Below, piece after piece: positions 1 through 7,586 of a stretch of DNA of 64,000 bases. The notes under the pieces were generated by a model, which saw only the letters and a list, made by a program, of their open reading frames with translations, ran no database searches and was not told the DNA's origin. How positions within the stretch are numbered: position 1 is the first letter of the stretch; each line of letters begins with the position of its first letter. The stretch is taken from the IMG/VR virus record IMGVR_UViG_3300049218_000295, positions 1 to 64,000 of that record, one strand, 5' to 3'. The position numbers and the translations under genes were made by a program. This DNA is from a virus.

Positions 1-15
1 CTCATCTTCATTCAT
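1..15 (-). CDS. 5' end of a gene cut by the window edge
   Basis: A minus-strand ATG at 13-15 overlaps the TGA of the upstream gene (12-14) in an ATGA arrangement and opens a frame beginning Met-Asn-Glu-Asp-Glu that leaves the window. The arrangement matches other couplings in this genome. Nothing can be said about the product. Confidence 0.35.
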
Positions 16-686
16 ACAATTCGTTCCTTAAAATGCGACTTTTGCACCGATTCCAGAATGGTCCTCAAAGTCCAGTCATTTTTATCCAGCTTCTCGTCTA
101 AGTGTTTTGCAGTTAGGACGACCTTGTTGAGAGAAGTAGTTATTGGAATAAGTTCAGGCAGGAGCCGATTTAATGCGGCCTCACGCATCTCCTCGTTTTT
201 CAAATCCTGGTAAGTTTTGTACTTCGAAACAAGCCACATTTTGGCCGTCTTGACCTTAGACTCAAGTTCTACTTGAATATCAATCATGCTAGTGTAAATA
301 AAGGAAACGCGAGACCTGTAGGTCACTATTTGCATCAATGCCTGTTGCATCGTGCCCACATCCTGTTGGGTGCCAAAGCGGAACTTAGTAAAGTCTTCTT
401 GAATAACATAGCCGCGCAACTCTTCAAGAATTTTGTCGTCCACTTTGAAACGGTTATGCCTAAGCTCTTCGCGCAGTTGCAAAATAGTTTTATCTTTAGA
501 GATTTCGTGGAACTGGTCCTTTAGGATTACTGTGAATTCAATACAAGCAGGAGTATCGACCTCGACTTCGCGAAGTTTCCGACAGTTGTTGCCTTGGAGA
601 CCAGAGTTGAACCACTGACAAGAACCGCAGGTCAATTTTTTGGTCGCCGCGTCTGCATGCGTTTGCGGCATATTGACTGGTGGCAT
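12..686 (-). CDS. Unknown protein with N-terminal Cys cluster
   Basis: 224-residue protein of unknown function. The N-terminus carries a CGSC pair near residues 20-23 and further Cys at about 35 and 47, which could bind zinc or an Fe-S cluster. The rest is charged and predicted helical, with a Lys/Glu-rich C-terminal half. A helical, basic-ended C-terminus is reminiscent of UvsY-type recombination mediators, and the phage does encode UvsX, but I see no diagnostic motif, so this is only a weak idea. The start ATG overlaps the TAA of the preceding gene by one base, so it is probably translated by coupling downstream of the 143-residue protein and the sliding clamp. Confidence 0.7.
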   Translation of the reverse strand: MPPVNMPQTHADAATKKLTCGSCQWFNSGLQGNNCRKLREVEVDTPACIEFTVILKDQFHEISKDKTILQLREELRHNRFKVDDKILEELRGYVIQEDFTKFRFGTQQDVGTMQQALMQIVTYRSRVSFIYTSMIDIQVELESKVKTAKMWLVSKYKTYQDLKNEEMREAALNRLLPELIPITTSLNKVVLTAKHLDEKLDKNDWTLRTILESVQKSHFKERIV

Positions 687-1117
687 TATTCTGTGACCTG
701 TTCCTCGGCTTCGCCCTCTGCCTCTTCTAATTCTTCATCAGAATGAATATTTTCAGTACGCCAGCGACCCACCAGCCAAAAGTCTCTGGTCTTGTGTCTG
801 TCCTTGTGAATAAAGGACAAAAGCCTAATTACCTGATCCTCATAAATGATATCAAGTTCCAAGGAAGATGGATCAACATGAGGCTTCTCACTGTAGCGAA
901 TACCAAAGTTGTTGAATAAAGCGTAACCTGGGAAAGGACCAGGTTTGTATTTGAATAGATAGCCAATCATCCGATTTTGTTGATTATAGAGAAGCTTCAA
1001 CTCGGTTTTGGGGTGGCGATAAATTGATTTTTGAACGGAATTTTCCGGGTTTTCGCCTTTAAGGATAAATACTTCACCCTTGCCGCTGTCCTGCAAAACC
1101 CATCGAGCCATCTTCAT
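686..1117 (-). CDS. Unknown 143-residue protein
   Basis: Not recognised. A soluble, mixed alpha/beta-looking protein with an acidic C-terminal tail (Glu-rich last 20 residues) and no membrane segment. The ATG at 1115-1117 is preceded by a strong GAGGAGA ribosome site. It sits 12 bases downstream of the sliding-clamp gene and overlaps the next gene by one base, so the three form one transcription unit. A role in replication is a guess from position only. Confidence 0.75.
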   Translation of the reverse strand: MKMARWVLQDSGKGEVFILKGENPENSVQKSIYRHPKTELKLLYNQQNRMIGYLFKYKPGPFPGYALFNNFGIRYSEKPHVDPSSLELDIIYEDQVIRLLSFIHKDRHKTRDFWLVGRWRTENIHSDEELEEAEGEAEEQVTE

Positions 1118-1129
1118 GCTTGTCTCCTC

Positions 1130-2278
1130 TCAGGACCCTTGAATTGTCGGGAACAAGTACTTGATAGTAATTGGTCCGCTGTCTAGGTCTTTGGTTCCTT
1201 GGTAGTACACAGAACCAGAATTTGCAAACATTAAAGCCGAAGAGATATCATCAAGCAAGCCAGTATAGTCTGAAAAAGCTTGCGGGTGCAGATGAATTAG
1301 AGCGCGAGGGGCCGCGCTCTCAACCCTAATTTCAAAAAAAGAGTCTGTAGATTCGATTCTGCCATCTCCGATGTCTTTCTGACGCAAAGATAGCATCACT
1401 TTGTCTTTAACTTCCATTTCGAGAAAGCTACCCGAGCGCTCTTTGGCTGGAATAAGGCTAAGTAGCGGCTTCAATTCTCGCGAAAGACCTTTTGGAGAAA
1501 ATTTGGCCGACACCACCCACGGGCCAACATCACCATAAACTGAATCAAAGTCTTCGGTTTGGTCGTTGACCCCGGTCGTGAAGACCTTAATGTCTTTGTT
1601 CGAAAGAACTAGAGAAAAACCTTGCCTTTGCAGGGTCACCATCTCATTGCCAGTGGTGTTTAAACCACCATATAGGGTGTCAAGAATGTACTTTGAAATC
1701 TTAACATCAAAATCCGGTGGGCAATCAATGTTCGTCTCAATCTTACCGAGAGAAAAACTATCGTCGGCCATTGCTTGTAGCTTGCCGTTCTTATCAGCCT
1801 TCAAATGCACCGGCATCAGTTCCGCTTTCTTTTTGTAATAGGACTGCGGTATGCTTAAATACTTTGTGATCGCAACCAGCAATGATAGAGGCAATTCAAA
1901 GCCTTCCATACTTTGGGGTGGAATGTGGTCGAAGATCGGAGCGGCAGCCGCTACCTTAAGCGAGCTTGCAAATTTACCATCCCTTACTTCCAAAGCCGAC
2001 CGGTCCCCAGTCCATCCAAGAGTGACAGTTTTCCCGGAAAACGCCAGTCCCATTAAGACGCCGGGGGTGAAAGTATAGGGAACCGACTGCTGGTCCCAGT
2101 CATCAACTTTCTGGGGTTGGGCAGTGATATAGGCACTATCTGTGCTCATAATCATTTGGAATTTGGGGTCGAAGGCAAAGGTCACGACGGGATGTCTACG
2201 AACGCTTTGGGTCGAGAAAGCGGAGAAAGTCTTCAATATAGATTTGAGTTCTTGAGTTTCTAAAGTGAGACGTGGCAT
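1130..2278 (-). CDS. dnaN: DNA polymerase sliding clamp, beta type (DnaN-like)
   Basis: 382-residue protein, close to the usual length of bacterial beta clamps (about 366). It has three repeats of the clamp pattern: an N-terminal LKSILKTF segment, a mid-protein stretch with two further domain-like repeats, and a C-terminus ending TIKYLFPT, like the YxxMP end of DnaN. It should form a ring on DNA that tethers the replicative polymerase. A DnaX-type clamp loader at the other end of the window fits this. The gene is divergent from the dNMP kinase gene, with AAAGGTC just before its ATG. Sequence divergence from cellular DnaN is high, so the call rests on length, overall pattern and context. Confidence 0.72.
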   Translation of the reverse strand: MPRLTLETQELKSILKTFSAFSTQSVRRHPVVTFAFDPKFQMIMSTDSAYITAQPQKVDDWDQQSVPYTFTPGVLMGLAFSGKTVTLGWTGDRSALEVRDGKFASSLKVAAAAPIFDHIPPQSMEGFELPLSLLVAITKYLSIPQSYYKKKAELMPVHLKADKNGKLQAMADDSFSLGKIETNIDCPPDFDVKISKYILDTLYGGLNTTGNEMVTLQRQGFSLVLSNKDIKVFTTGVNDQTEDFDSVYGDVGPWVVSAKFSPKGLSRELKPLLSLIPAKERSGSFLEMEVKDKVMLSLRQKDIGDGRIESTDSFFEIRVESAAPRALIHLHPQAFSDYTGLLDDISSALMFANSGSVYYQGTKDLDSGPITIKYLFPTIQGS

Positions 2279-2310
2279 GACCTTTTTTACTCTCCGTTAT
2301 CTTTTAGCAC

Positions 2311-2339
2311 TTGACACTGTGTAGCACATATGATATAAT
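2311..2339 (+). promoter_or_regulatory. Consensus sigma-70 promoter
   Basis: TTGACA at 2311-2316, a 17-base spacer and TATAAT at 2334-2339, with an extended -10 TG at 2331-2332. Both hexamers match consensus exactly. It points at the dNMP kinase gene. The spacer contains a TGTG-TAG-CACA palindrome; related elements occur in the promoters at 16130 and 20771(-). Confidence 0.88.
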
Positions 2340-2361
2340 AAAACAAGGAATAAAACATCAC

Positions 2362-2946
2362 ATGATTTCAAGAAATACTCTCATAGGGTTTCACGGCCAG
2401 CAAGGTTCGGGCAAGTCCAAACTCACTACTTTCACAGCCTCACTTTTAGAGCAACAAGGGTATTCTGTAGGGCTTTATGGCATCAAAAGCACCTTTAGTT
2501 GTTACGCCGAGAAGATTGCCTCGGACCTAGGGATGGAGTGGAAGGCAGGAGGAAAGGACCTTCTGGCTTTTAAAGAGTTACAGAAAGCAATTTCGTGCTC
2601 CATTGAACTGCATTATAAGAAAAGCGCCTGGTCAGATTTATTCCGTGATCAAGTGCTGCAACAGCCTGAGACCCAGACCCTCATCGCCGACGACATGAGG
2701 ACACCAATGAATTTTGATGCCTTGGTCCAGATTTCAGAGCACCGGCCCGTGGTCCTTTTCCGATTGCTAGCCTCAGAAGAGATTCGTCGGAAGCGATGCT
2801 CGGCTTTCCGGGAAAATGCTGGCTACACTGAAGAACTACTTGAAAAGCCATCGAGCTTACCCACAAACTTCAACTGGTGGGATATTAACACTGAACTTCC
2901 GATTGAAGAAAGCTACGCGGCGATTAAGGCAGCTTTAGGAGTATGA
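2362..2946 (+). CDS. Deoxynucleoside monophosphate kinase-like P-loop protein
   Basis: 194 residues from the ATG at 2362. A longer frame from the TTG at 2311 would begin inside the -35 box, so it is rejected. The N-terminus has a Walker A loop (GQQGSGKS, about residues 9-16), followed by a DDMRTP segment that resembles the acceptor-nucleotide region of phage dNMP kinases (T4 gp1 family), and a late basic stretch (RRKR) typical of the lid. It would convert dNMPs to dNDPs for DNA synthesis. In this genome it is also a candidate for phosphorylating an unusual purine dNMP made by the PurZ/PurB pair; that is inference. AAGGAA lies 12 bases upstream of the start. It overlaps the next kinase gene by 4 bases. 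Confidence 0.75.
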   Translation: MISRNTLIGFHGQQGSGKSKLTTFTASLLEQQGYSVGLYGIKSTFSCYAEKIASDLGMEWKAGGKDLLAFKELQKAISCSIELHYKKSAWSDLFRDQVLQQPETQTLIADDMRTPMNFDALVQISEHRPVVLFRLLASEEIRRKRCSAFRENAGYTEELLEKPSSLPTNFNWWDINTELPIEESYAAIKAALGV

Positions 2947-3374
2947 AAGAGCTGGTTATACTTGTAGGACCCCCCGGTTCCGGAAAAACAACCTATTCTA
3001 AGGCATTTCTACCTAATCACCTGCATCTTAGCACCGATTATGGAGCCATCAAGCAAAAATTCAAAGATGGTCTAGCAACGGGAAAAGACATTGTTATCGA
3101 TAGAATGAACCCAACCAAAAAGCAACGTGCAGAGTATATTAAGCCTGCAATAGAGGCGGGCTACCATGTCCGCGCCGTGATGTTCAATACACCTAAACTA
3201 GAATGTCGGCGTCGCCTAGTTCTCAGGAAGGACCACCCAACTCTCGATAACAGAAGTATCCCACGCTTGCACATGGTATTAGCGTATTTCTACAAAGAGT
3301 TTGAAGAGGTTGATGAAATTCCTGTCACCTTCGTCGAACCAGAAAATCTTTCCACGGACCCAGACGCTCCATAG
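2943..3374 (+). CDS. Polynucleotide kinase-like P-loop protein
   Basis: 143 residues. The N-terminus has a clear Walker A (GPPGSGKTT, residues 9-17), then an STDY segment, then IVIDRMNPT followed by RAEYI, the pattern seen in the kinase domain of T4 Pnk and other AAA_33 proteins (VDNTN..R..Y). It would phosphorylate a 5'-OH end or another small acceptor. There is no phosphatase domain, so it is shorter than T4 PseT/Pnk (about 300). It starts in a 4-base overlap with the dNMP kinase and its last 50 bases overlap the convergent purB gene. Confidence 0.78.
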   Translation: MKELVILVGPPGSGKTTYSKAFLPNHLHLSTDYGAIKQKFKDGLATGKDIVIDRMNPTKKQRAEYIKPAIEAGYHVRAVMFNTPKLECRRRLVLRKDHPTLDNRSIPRLHMVLAYFYKEFEEVDEIPVTFVEPENLSTDPDAP

Positions 3375-4545
3375 TAGAATTAAAATCCGTCGGCGGGTTC
3401 TGTTTGAGTTCCCAGTAAGGGTCGGCATGACCCTCACGTTCTTGCAGGTAGTACCTAAGTATCTCGGTGAGACACTCAGGGTTCTCGCGTAATTCTCCAA
3501 CCGCTCTTTCATGCGAATAAATTGTCTTGGACATCCCACGAGTTAACGACTTCAACCCATGATAAAGGTAAACCCACCCTTCCAGCATTTGCCTGTTGAT
3601 AATAGAGTTAGAAAGGTCCCTCAAGCCACGAGTGTCGGAGTTAGCCTCAAACGCGGTGAGCAGTGTTTTCTCCGCAATGGTGAAGGCCCCTTCTGCATTT
3701 TCGAAATCGATTGGGTTCACTTTATGAGGCATAGCTGAAGAACCAGCCTGTCCCGAGCTGGATTCGTATAGGAGCAATTTTCTTTGGCAGTGGTCCCATA
3801 GAGCACGTGCCAGTGCTCGCATCTTGACCGCAGTGGCCACCCCGGAAAGGAGTGTGGCTTCATTGCTCGGTCCAAGTTGCAACAGGCCATGTGTATCCGT
3901 TGGAGTTACAATCTGGACTCGTTCTAGCTGAGCGAGACGATAGGCGACCTTCTTTGACCAAGCCGTCGCCATGTCTTTGAAATCCGAAAGGCCGGAAATC
4001 AGCCTCAGCGCCGTCAGTTGACCATTAGAGCCCCCAAGTCGGTACTCGGGCAAGACTAGACCAATACGCCTGCATTTGGCACGTAGATAGGGGCCGATAA
4101 ACACTGGAGTCGCTGGCTGGCCATGGGTGTGAGCCAAAATGGCAACTGGAAGCTGCTTTTCATATTCGCGAATAGCTAGCTCCACTTCGCGGAGTAAATC
4201 ATTGATCATTAAGATGCAGAGGTGCACTTGCGTCCAACGAGCGTTGTGCATGATGTCCTCGGACGTCAGGCCGTAATGAAAAGAAACCTCCGGATAGTCT
4301 TCTTCTAGCACCTGGATCAGCGCAACCATTTGGTGCTTGGTGACCTGCTCTTTAACCGAAACTCGCTTAGCCAGAAGTTGGCGGTCCGGGTACATGGGCA
4401 AATGTAAGTCATTATTCAACACTTCTGCATAAGTCAAAGACCAGAGGGACATGAAGTATACAAAGTTTTCTTCCCCGACAATTGGAGAAAGCGCCGACAG
4501 CGAAGCTGCGTACCGACCATCGAGAACGGAAAAACTCACTGTCAC
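3325..4545 (-). CDS. purB: Adenylosuccinate lyase (PurB family)
   Basis: 406 residues, GTG start at 4543-4545 with CAGG just upstream. It belongs to the fumarase/aspartase superfamily: HTHGQPATP at residues 139-147 contains the catalytic-type His, and the signature loop GSSAMPHKVNP lies at about residues 268-278. The closest family pattern is bacterial PurB (LDGRYA.....LSPIVGE at the start). Cellular PurB removes fumarate from adenylosuccinate and SAICAR. In Z-genome phages the same reaction turns 2-aminoadenylosuccinate into dZMP, normally using the host enzyme. Here the phage carries its own copy and also a PurZ-like synthetase at 52398-53528. The protein is a little shorter than E. coli PurB (456). 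Confidence 0.93.
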   Translation of the reverse strand: MTVSFSVLDGRYAASLSALSPIVGEENFVYFMSLWSLTYAEVLNNDLHLPMYPDRQLLAKRVSVKEQVTKHQMVALIQVLEEDYPEVSFHYGLTSEDIMHNARWTQVHLCILMINDLLREVELAIREYEKQLPVAILAHTHGQPATPVFIGPYLRAKCRRIGLVLPEYRLGGSNGQLTALRLISGLSDFKDMATAWSKKVAYRLAQLERVQIVTPTDTHGLLQLGPSNEATLLSGVATAVKMRALARALWDHCQRKLLLYESSSGQAGSSAMPHKVNPIDFENAEGAFTIAEKTLLTAFEANSDTRGLRDLSNSIINRQMLEGWVYLYHGLKSLTRGMSKTIYSHERAVGELRENPECLTEILRYYLQEREGHADPYWELKQNPPTDFNSTMERLGPWKDFLVRRR

Positions 4546-4612
4546 TTTTACCTGATATACCCTGCTACCCTAGGCCATAAGAAAATCTTATATTACGACG
4601 CATAAAGTTAGT

Positions 4613-4685
4613 GGGGGCCACTGGGGAGCTAGGGTTTATGCTTTGCGCTGACCTTGGCAGAAGGTTCGATTCCTTCGGCCCCGCA
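4613..4685 (+). other. tRNA-like element with intact T-arm but degenerate 5' half
   Basis: The 3' half is canonical: T-stem GAAGG/CCTTC (4660-4664 and 4672-4676) around a TTCGATT loop. A GGGGCC (4614-4619)/GGCCCC (4677-4682) acceptor stem closes a 70-base domain. A D-arm-like GAGC/GCTT hairpin with a GGG-containing loop lies at 4626-4643. The remaining 16 bases cannot hold a normal 17-base anticodon arm plus a variable loop, and no CCA is encoded. It looks like a decayed or truncated tRNA, possibly a recombination remnant. It sits in the gap between purB and apt, opposite in strand to both. Confidence 0.4.
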
Positions 4686-5225
4686 TTACAGCTTCAGCAA
4701 TGACTGAACAGGGTGCTGCAACTTTTTGCGGCCTTCTAAGGCTTCAAGTTCAATGAAGAAACGGTGCCCCAAGACCTTTGCTCCGGCCCTCTCGCAGATT
4801 AGTTCTACGGCATGCGCCGTGCCACCGGTAGCCAAAACATCGTCGATAATGATTACCCGGTCCCCCTTGGCCAAAGAGGTGGCGTGGACTTCCAGACAGT
4901 CATCCCCGTATTCGAGGTTATAGGCTTGCTTCAAGACTTCCCGAGGCAGTTTTCCGGGCTTCCGGGCAACCACCAGACCCACATGTCGGATTGCGGCTAT
5001 CGCGGCTCCCAAAATGAACCCTCTGGACTCGATGGCCACCAGCTTGTTGAAGTCGACTTGCATTGATTTGTTGATTTGGTGAATCAGGGACTGGTATGCA
5101 ATCGGGGTCTCGAGAATTGGTGTGATATCCCGGAAAGTGATTCCAGGCTTCGGGAAATCGGGGACGCTAATCAAAAGAGACTCTAAGTAGGCCGGTTGCC
5201 AGTAATTTTGTTCGGGAAACGTCAT
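4686..5225 (-). CDS. apt: Adenine phosphoribosyltransferase
   Basis: 179 residues, the normal length of bacterial Apt. Landmarks are PGITFRDITP (about residues 27-36), VAIESRGFILGA (63-74), ARKPGKLP (87-94) and the PRPP-binding loop VIIIDDVLATGGT (124-136). It converts adenine and PRPP to AMP and pyrophosphate in the cytoplasm. A GGAGG ribosome site precedes its ATG. Its start codon overlaps, on the opposite strand, the start of the plus-strand gene at 5224. Apt is rare in phages. Next to purB and with a PurZ-like enzyme elsewhere in the genome, it may recycle adenine freed when adenine nucleotides are degraded; that link is inference. Confidence 0.95.
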   Translation of the reverse strand: MTFPEQNYWQPAYLESLLISVPDFPKPGITFRDITPILETPIAYQSLIHQINKSMQVDFNKLVAIESRGFILGAAIAAIRHVGLVVARKPGKLPREVLKQAYNLEYGDDCLEVHATSLAKGDRVIIIDDVLATGGTAHAVELICERAGAKVLGHRFFIELEALEGRKKLQHPVQSLLKL

Positions 5226-5754
5226 GAGGGTCCTCCGTTACTTTTTAAAGGTGCCAAACTTTACATATCGATGGACGCAGTTCCGCATCACGCATATAAC
5301 CGGAGATACCCAAATCGGTATTACAGGCTACCTGGCTGATGCGTCAAATGTTGGCCTAACTCTAACGAGTGGTGACCTGGATACTTTGGAGTTCATTACT
5401 CAAGCTTCGACACTTCCATCGGGTAACTACGTCCCCTATTTGCAACGCTTGGCCGCCGCAGCCTTTAATTCGTACTATTCTTACACCTTTACTGGGCAAA
5501 CGGCTACAGGTTCACCCACTGTAACCGCCATTTCAAGTACTCAGGACCTTGTTCCAGGGCTTAATGTTGTCGGCAGCACTGGTATAGTGGCTGGGACCAC
5601 AGTTCTAAGTATTCCCACCTCGACCTCAATCTTGTTATCGCAAAGTGCTCAGTATAATGGACAGGTAAACCTCACCCTGAACACATCAGGATGGTCTTAT
5701 GACTTCAGTGCACTGGAATACTTTGGATCTGTAATTAACTTCAACGAACTATGA
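5224..5754 (+). CDS. Putative virion or tail-associated protein
   Basis: 176 residues, no enzyme motif. Rich in Ser, Thr, Gly and aromatic residues. The central part (about 92-150) has the pattern GSPTVT..SS...LVPGLNV...GIVAGTTV, a module I associate with phage tail and baseplate proteins. No signal peptide or membrane segment. The ATG at 5224 abuts the divergent apt start and lacks a good ribosome site; a GTG at 5251 is the alternative start. It converges on the DnaB gene with a 6-base overlap. It is a lone plus-strand gene among replication genes. Confidence 0.6.
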   Translation: MRVLRYFLKVPNFTYRWTQFRITHITGDTQIGITGYLADASNVGLTLTSGDLDTLEFITQASTLPSGNYVPYLQRLAAAAFNSYYSYTFTGQTATGSPTVTAISSTQDLVPGLNVVGSTGIVAGTTVLSIPTSTSILLSQSAQYNGQVNLTLNTSGWSYDFSALEYFGSVINFNEL

Positions 5755-7071
5755 TAGTTCGGGCATCTTAGGGAAACCTTTGTTCTCCCTCTTGCCTTCT
5801 TCCTTTTTCTCGCGGACCGGCGGTGGTCCCGAGTAGTCTTGGAAGGTCATGACTTTGAAGTCTTTCTGCAGCAGAAACGAAAAGACTTCGGCGTTACGCG
5901 CTTTGAGCTGCATGATTTCAATGATGCCGGATTCCTTTGCGACCTCATCATTTTCCCAGGCCCACACAAAGTGTGCATTGGCTGTGATGGCCTTAGAGTA
6001 CTTGAGCTTGTTCTCTTGATCATCATACTGGCAAAGCAGAACCATGGCGGCGTTGAGATTGTTCGCCGCCAGCTTCGCAGCACGGGCATGGTCACCAAGC
6101 GACTCCCACATTGCCTTGCCTGGATAAGGCCTTAGCAAGCCAAGGTAATCGATATAGATGATATCATAGCCCATTGGCTTGAGTTCGGTCGCAATCTCTG
6201 GAATGTTCTTTTCGCTGGTTGGAACCCAAAAAGTCAAACGATTACCACTTGAAGTGGAACGAATAAACTTGTCAAATTCCTTGAGAATGTGCTCTTTCTG
6301 GACCTTCGTAAGCTTCTTCATATTGATGTTCCCGTGGTCCACTTTGGAAACACAGGACAACATGCGATATTTAACTTCGACTTCATCCATCTCGTAGGAA
6401 ACAATACAAACGTTGTAGCCCATCATGTATTGATTGATGGCCATTTGTTCCGCCATGGCGGATTTACCTCCGCCGGGAGTGGAGGCGATTGCAATGACGT
6501 TTTTGCGGCGGAATCCACCAGTTCTCTTGTCGAATTCGACAAAGCTAGAGGGGATAAAGTCCATCGGTTCTTGGTCGAGGTCAATCCGCGTTTCTTCTAC
6601 CAATTCGGCTGCGCGGTCCGCCGTGATGTGGTACATTTCATCTTTAGCAAGACCGGAATGGCAACGAAAGAGGGAACTTTCCATGGAGTGGACCACGGAG
6701 TCCAAATCGGGATCGTCAGCCTTCAGCGCTTCTAGACCCTCAGTAACTGTCCGAAGCAAAATCCGGCCCTTACGATATTTGTCTAGGATGGTAAAGGCAT
6801 GGTCAAAATTGTCTGTCCCAAGTACAACCGCATCCGGGGCCGAGATGAAAGCCCGACTTCTATCAGAAAGGGCGGCATCGTTGCGTAGGACATCGCTAGA
6901 TGGGACGTTTTTGCCCGAAGTGATTAAAGTAATGATTCGGTTATAAATTTCAATGCCTTCGTCACTACCAAAGAACTCCGCGTTGATTTTCGCCAGAAGC
7001 TTGGACCGGTCCGGCGAATCGCAAACCGTGCGGAGAACTTGCATCTCTGTGGGAGAGTTGCCCTTATACAT
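5749..7071 (-). CDS. dnaB: Replicative DNA helicase (DnaB-like)
   Basis: 440 residues, typical of the DnaB family (about 450-470). An N-terminal helical domain (1-110) is followed by a RecA-like domain with Walker A TPGGGKS at residues 198-204, a GYNVCIVSYEMDE segment, and Walker B YDIIYIDYLG. It should be the hexameric 5'-3' helicase that unwinds the replication fork and works with the DnaG-like primase at 37737-38672. Its start overlaps the end of the HAD gene by 8 bases, placing it in the UvsW-unknown-HAD-DnaB operon. The last 25 residues are charged and low complexity. Confidence 0.9.
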   Translation of the reverse strand: MYKGNSPTEMQVLRTVCDSPDRSKLLAKINAEFFGSDEGIEIYNRIITLITSGKNVPSSDVLRNDAALSDRSRAFISAPDAVVLGTDNFDHAFTILDKYRKGRILLRTVTEGLEALKADDPDLDSVVHSMESSLFRCHSGLAKDEMYHITADRAAELVEETRIDLDQEPMDFIPSSFVEFDKRTGGFRRKNVIAIASTPGGGKSAMAEQMAINQYMMGYNVCIVSYEMDEVEVKYRMLSCVSKVDHGNINMKKLTKVQKEHILKEFDKFIRSTSSGNRLTFWVPTSEKNIPEIATELKPMGYDIIYIDYLGLLRPYPGKAMWESLGDHARAAKLAANNLNAAMVLLCQYDDQENKLKYSKAITANAHFVWAWENDEVAKESGIIEIMQLKARNAEVFSFLLQKDFKVMTFQDYSGPPPVREKKEEGKRENKGFPKMPELS

Positions 7072-7585
7072 TCTTCACCTGCAACTGCCTGATTAGGCCG
7101 GGGTTGCTCTTGGCGAGCGCAAGAATTTCTCTTTCTTCGTGCGTTAATACTTCTTCTGGCTTGTACTGCTTCCTCTTGTTCATGCTGTAATAACGACAGA
7201 AAGGAGTCGAAAAGAAGTAGCGATAAGCCTCAGTATCATCAAAGTGCATATCAATTCGGTGTTTACGGCAATAATCACCCTTCGTGCGGTCCCACAGGTA
7301 TTCGTCCATGAAGGGATGGTCTTTCACCCATTGGACCTTGGTACCCTTCTTCTCATGGTACTCAGTAATTGAGAAGAAATGGGTGTAATGAAAACCATAA
7401 GAGTCTAATTCGGCTTTGAACTTTTTGGTTCTCTTGTTTCCGGTAATGAGATGGACCTCGTGTCCGGCGTAAACCAGAGCACGACTCAACTTAGCGAAAA
7501 ATTGAGGATATTCGTTGATGACCCCATGCAAGTCAAAACCAACTTTAATCCGGTCCTTTGATGGTAACAGCTTCACTTTTTTCAT
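7064..7585 (-). CDS. HAD-superfamily hydrolase-like protein
   Basis: 173 residues. Motif I is FDLHGVI at about residues 17-23, where the usual DxD has become DLH: the nucleophile Asp is present and the general acid is His. Motif II is LITGN (47-51), and a Lys-rich region is followed by a motif-IV-like acidic pair in MHFDDTEAY (about 123-131). This fits small phage HAD nucleotidases or polynucleotide phosphatases. With the kinase-only protein at 2943-3374 the pair could replace bifunctional T4 Pnk; this is inference. It overlaps dnaB by 8 bases and is 1 base from the preceding gene. Confidence 0.68.
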   Translation of the reverse strand: MKKVKLLPSKDRIKVGFDLHGVINEYPQFFAKLSRALVYAGHEVHLITGNKRTKKFKAELDSYGFHYTHFFSITEYHEKKGTKVQWVKDHPFMDEYLWDRTKGDYCRKHRIDMHFDDTEAYRYFFSTPFCRYYSMNKRKQYKPEEVLTHEEREILALAKSNPGLIRQLQVKNV

Positions 7586-7586
7586 A

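Noticed and set aside
2311-2361. TTG-initiated extension of the dNMP kinase
   Set aside because: The extension starts inside the -35 box and covers the whole promoter, so it would not be transcribed.
6289-6735. 148-residue plus-strand frame inside the helicase gene
   Set aside because: Antisense shadow of dnaB, with no ribosome site or recognisable domain.
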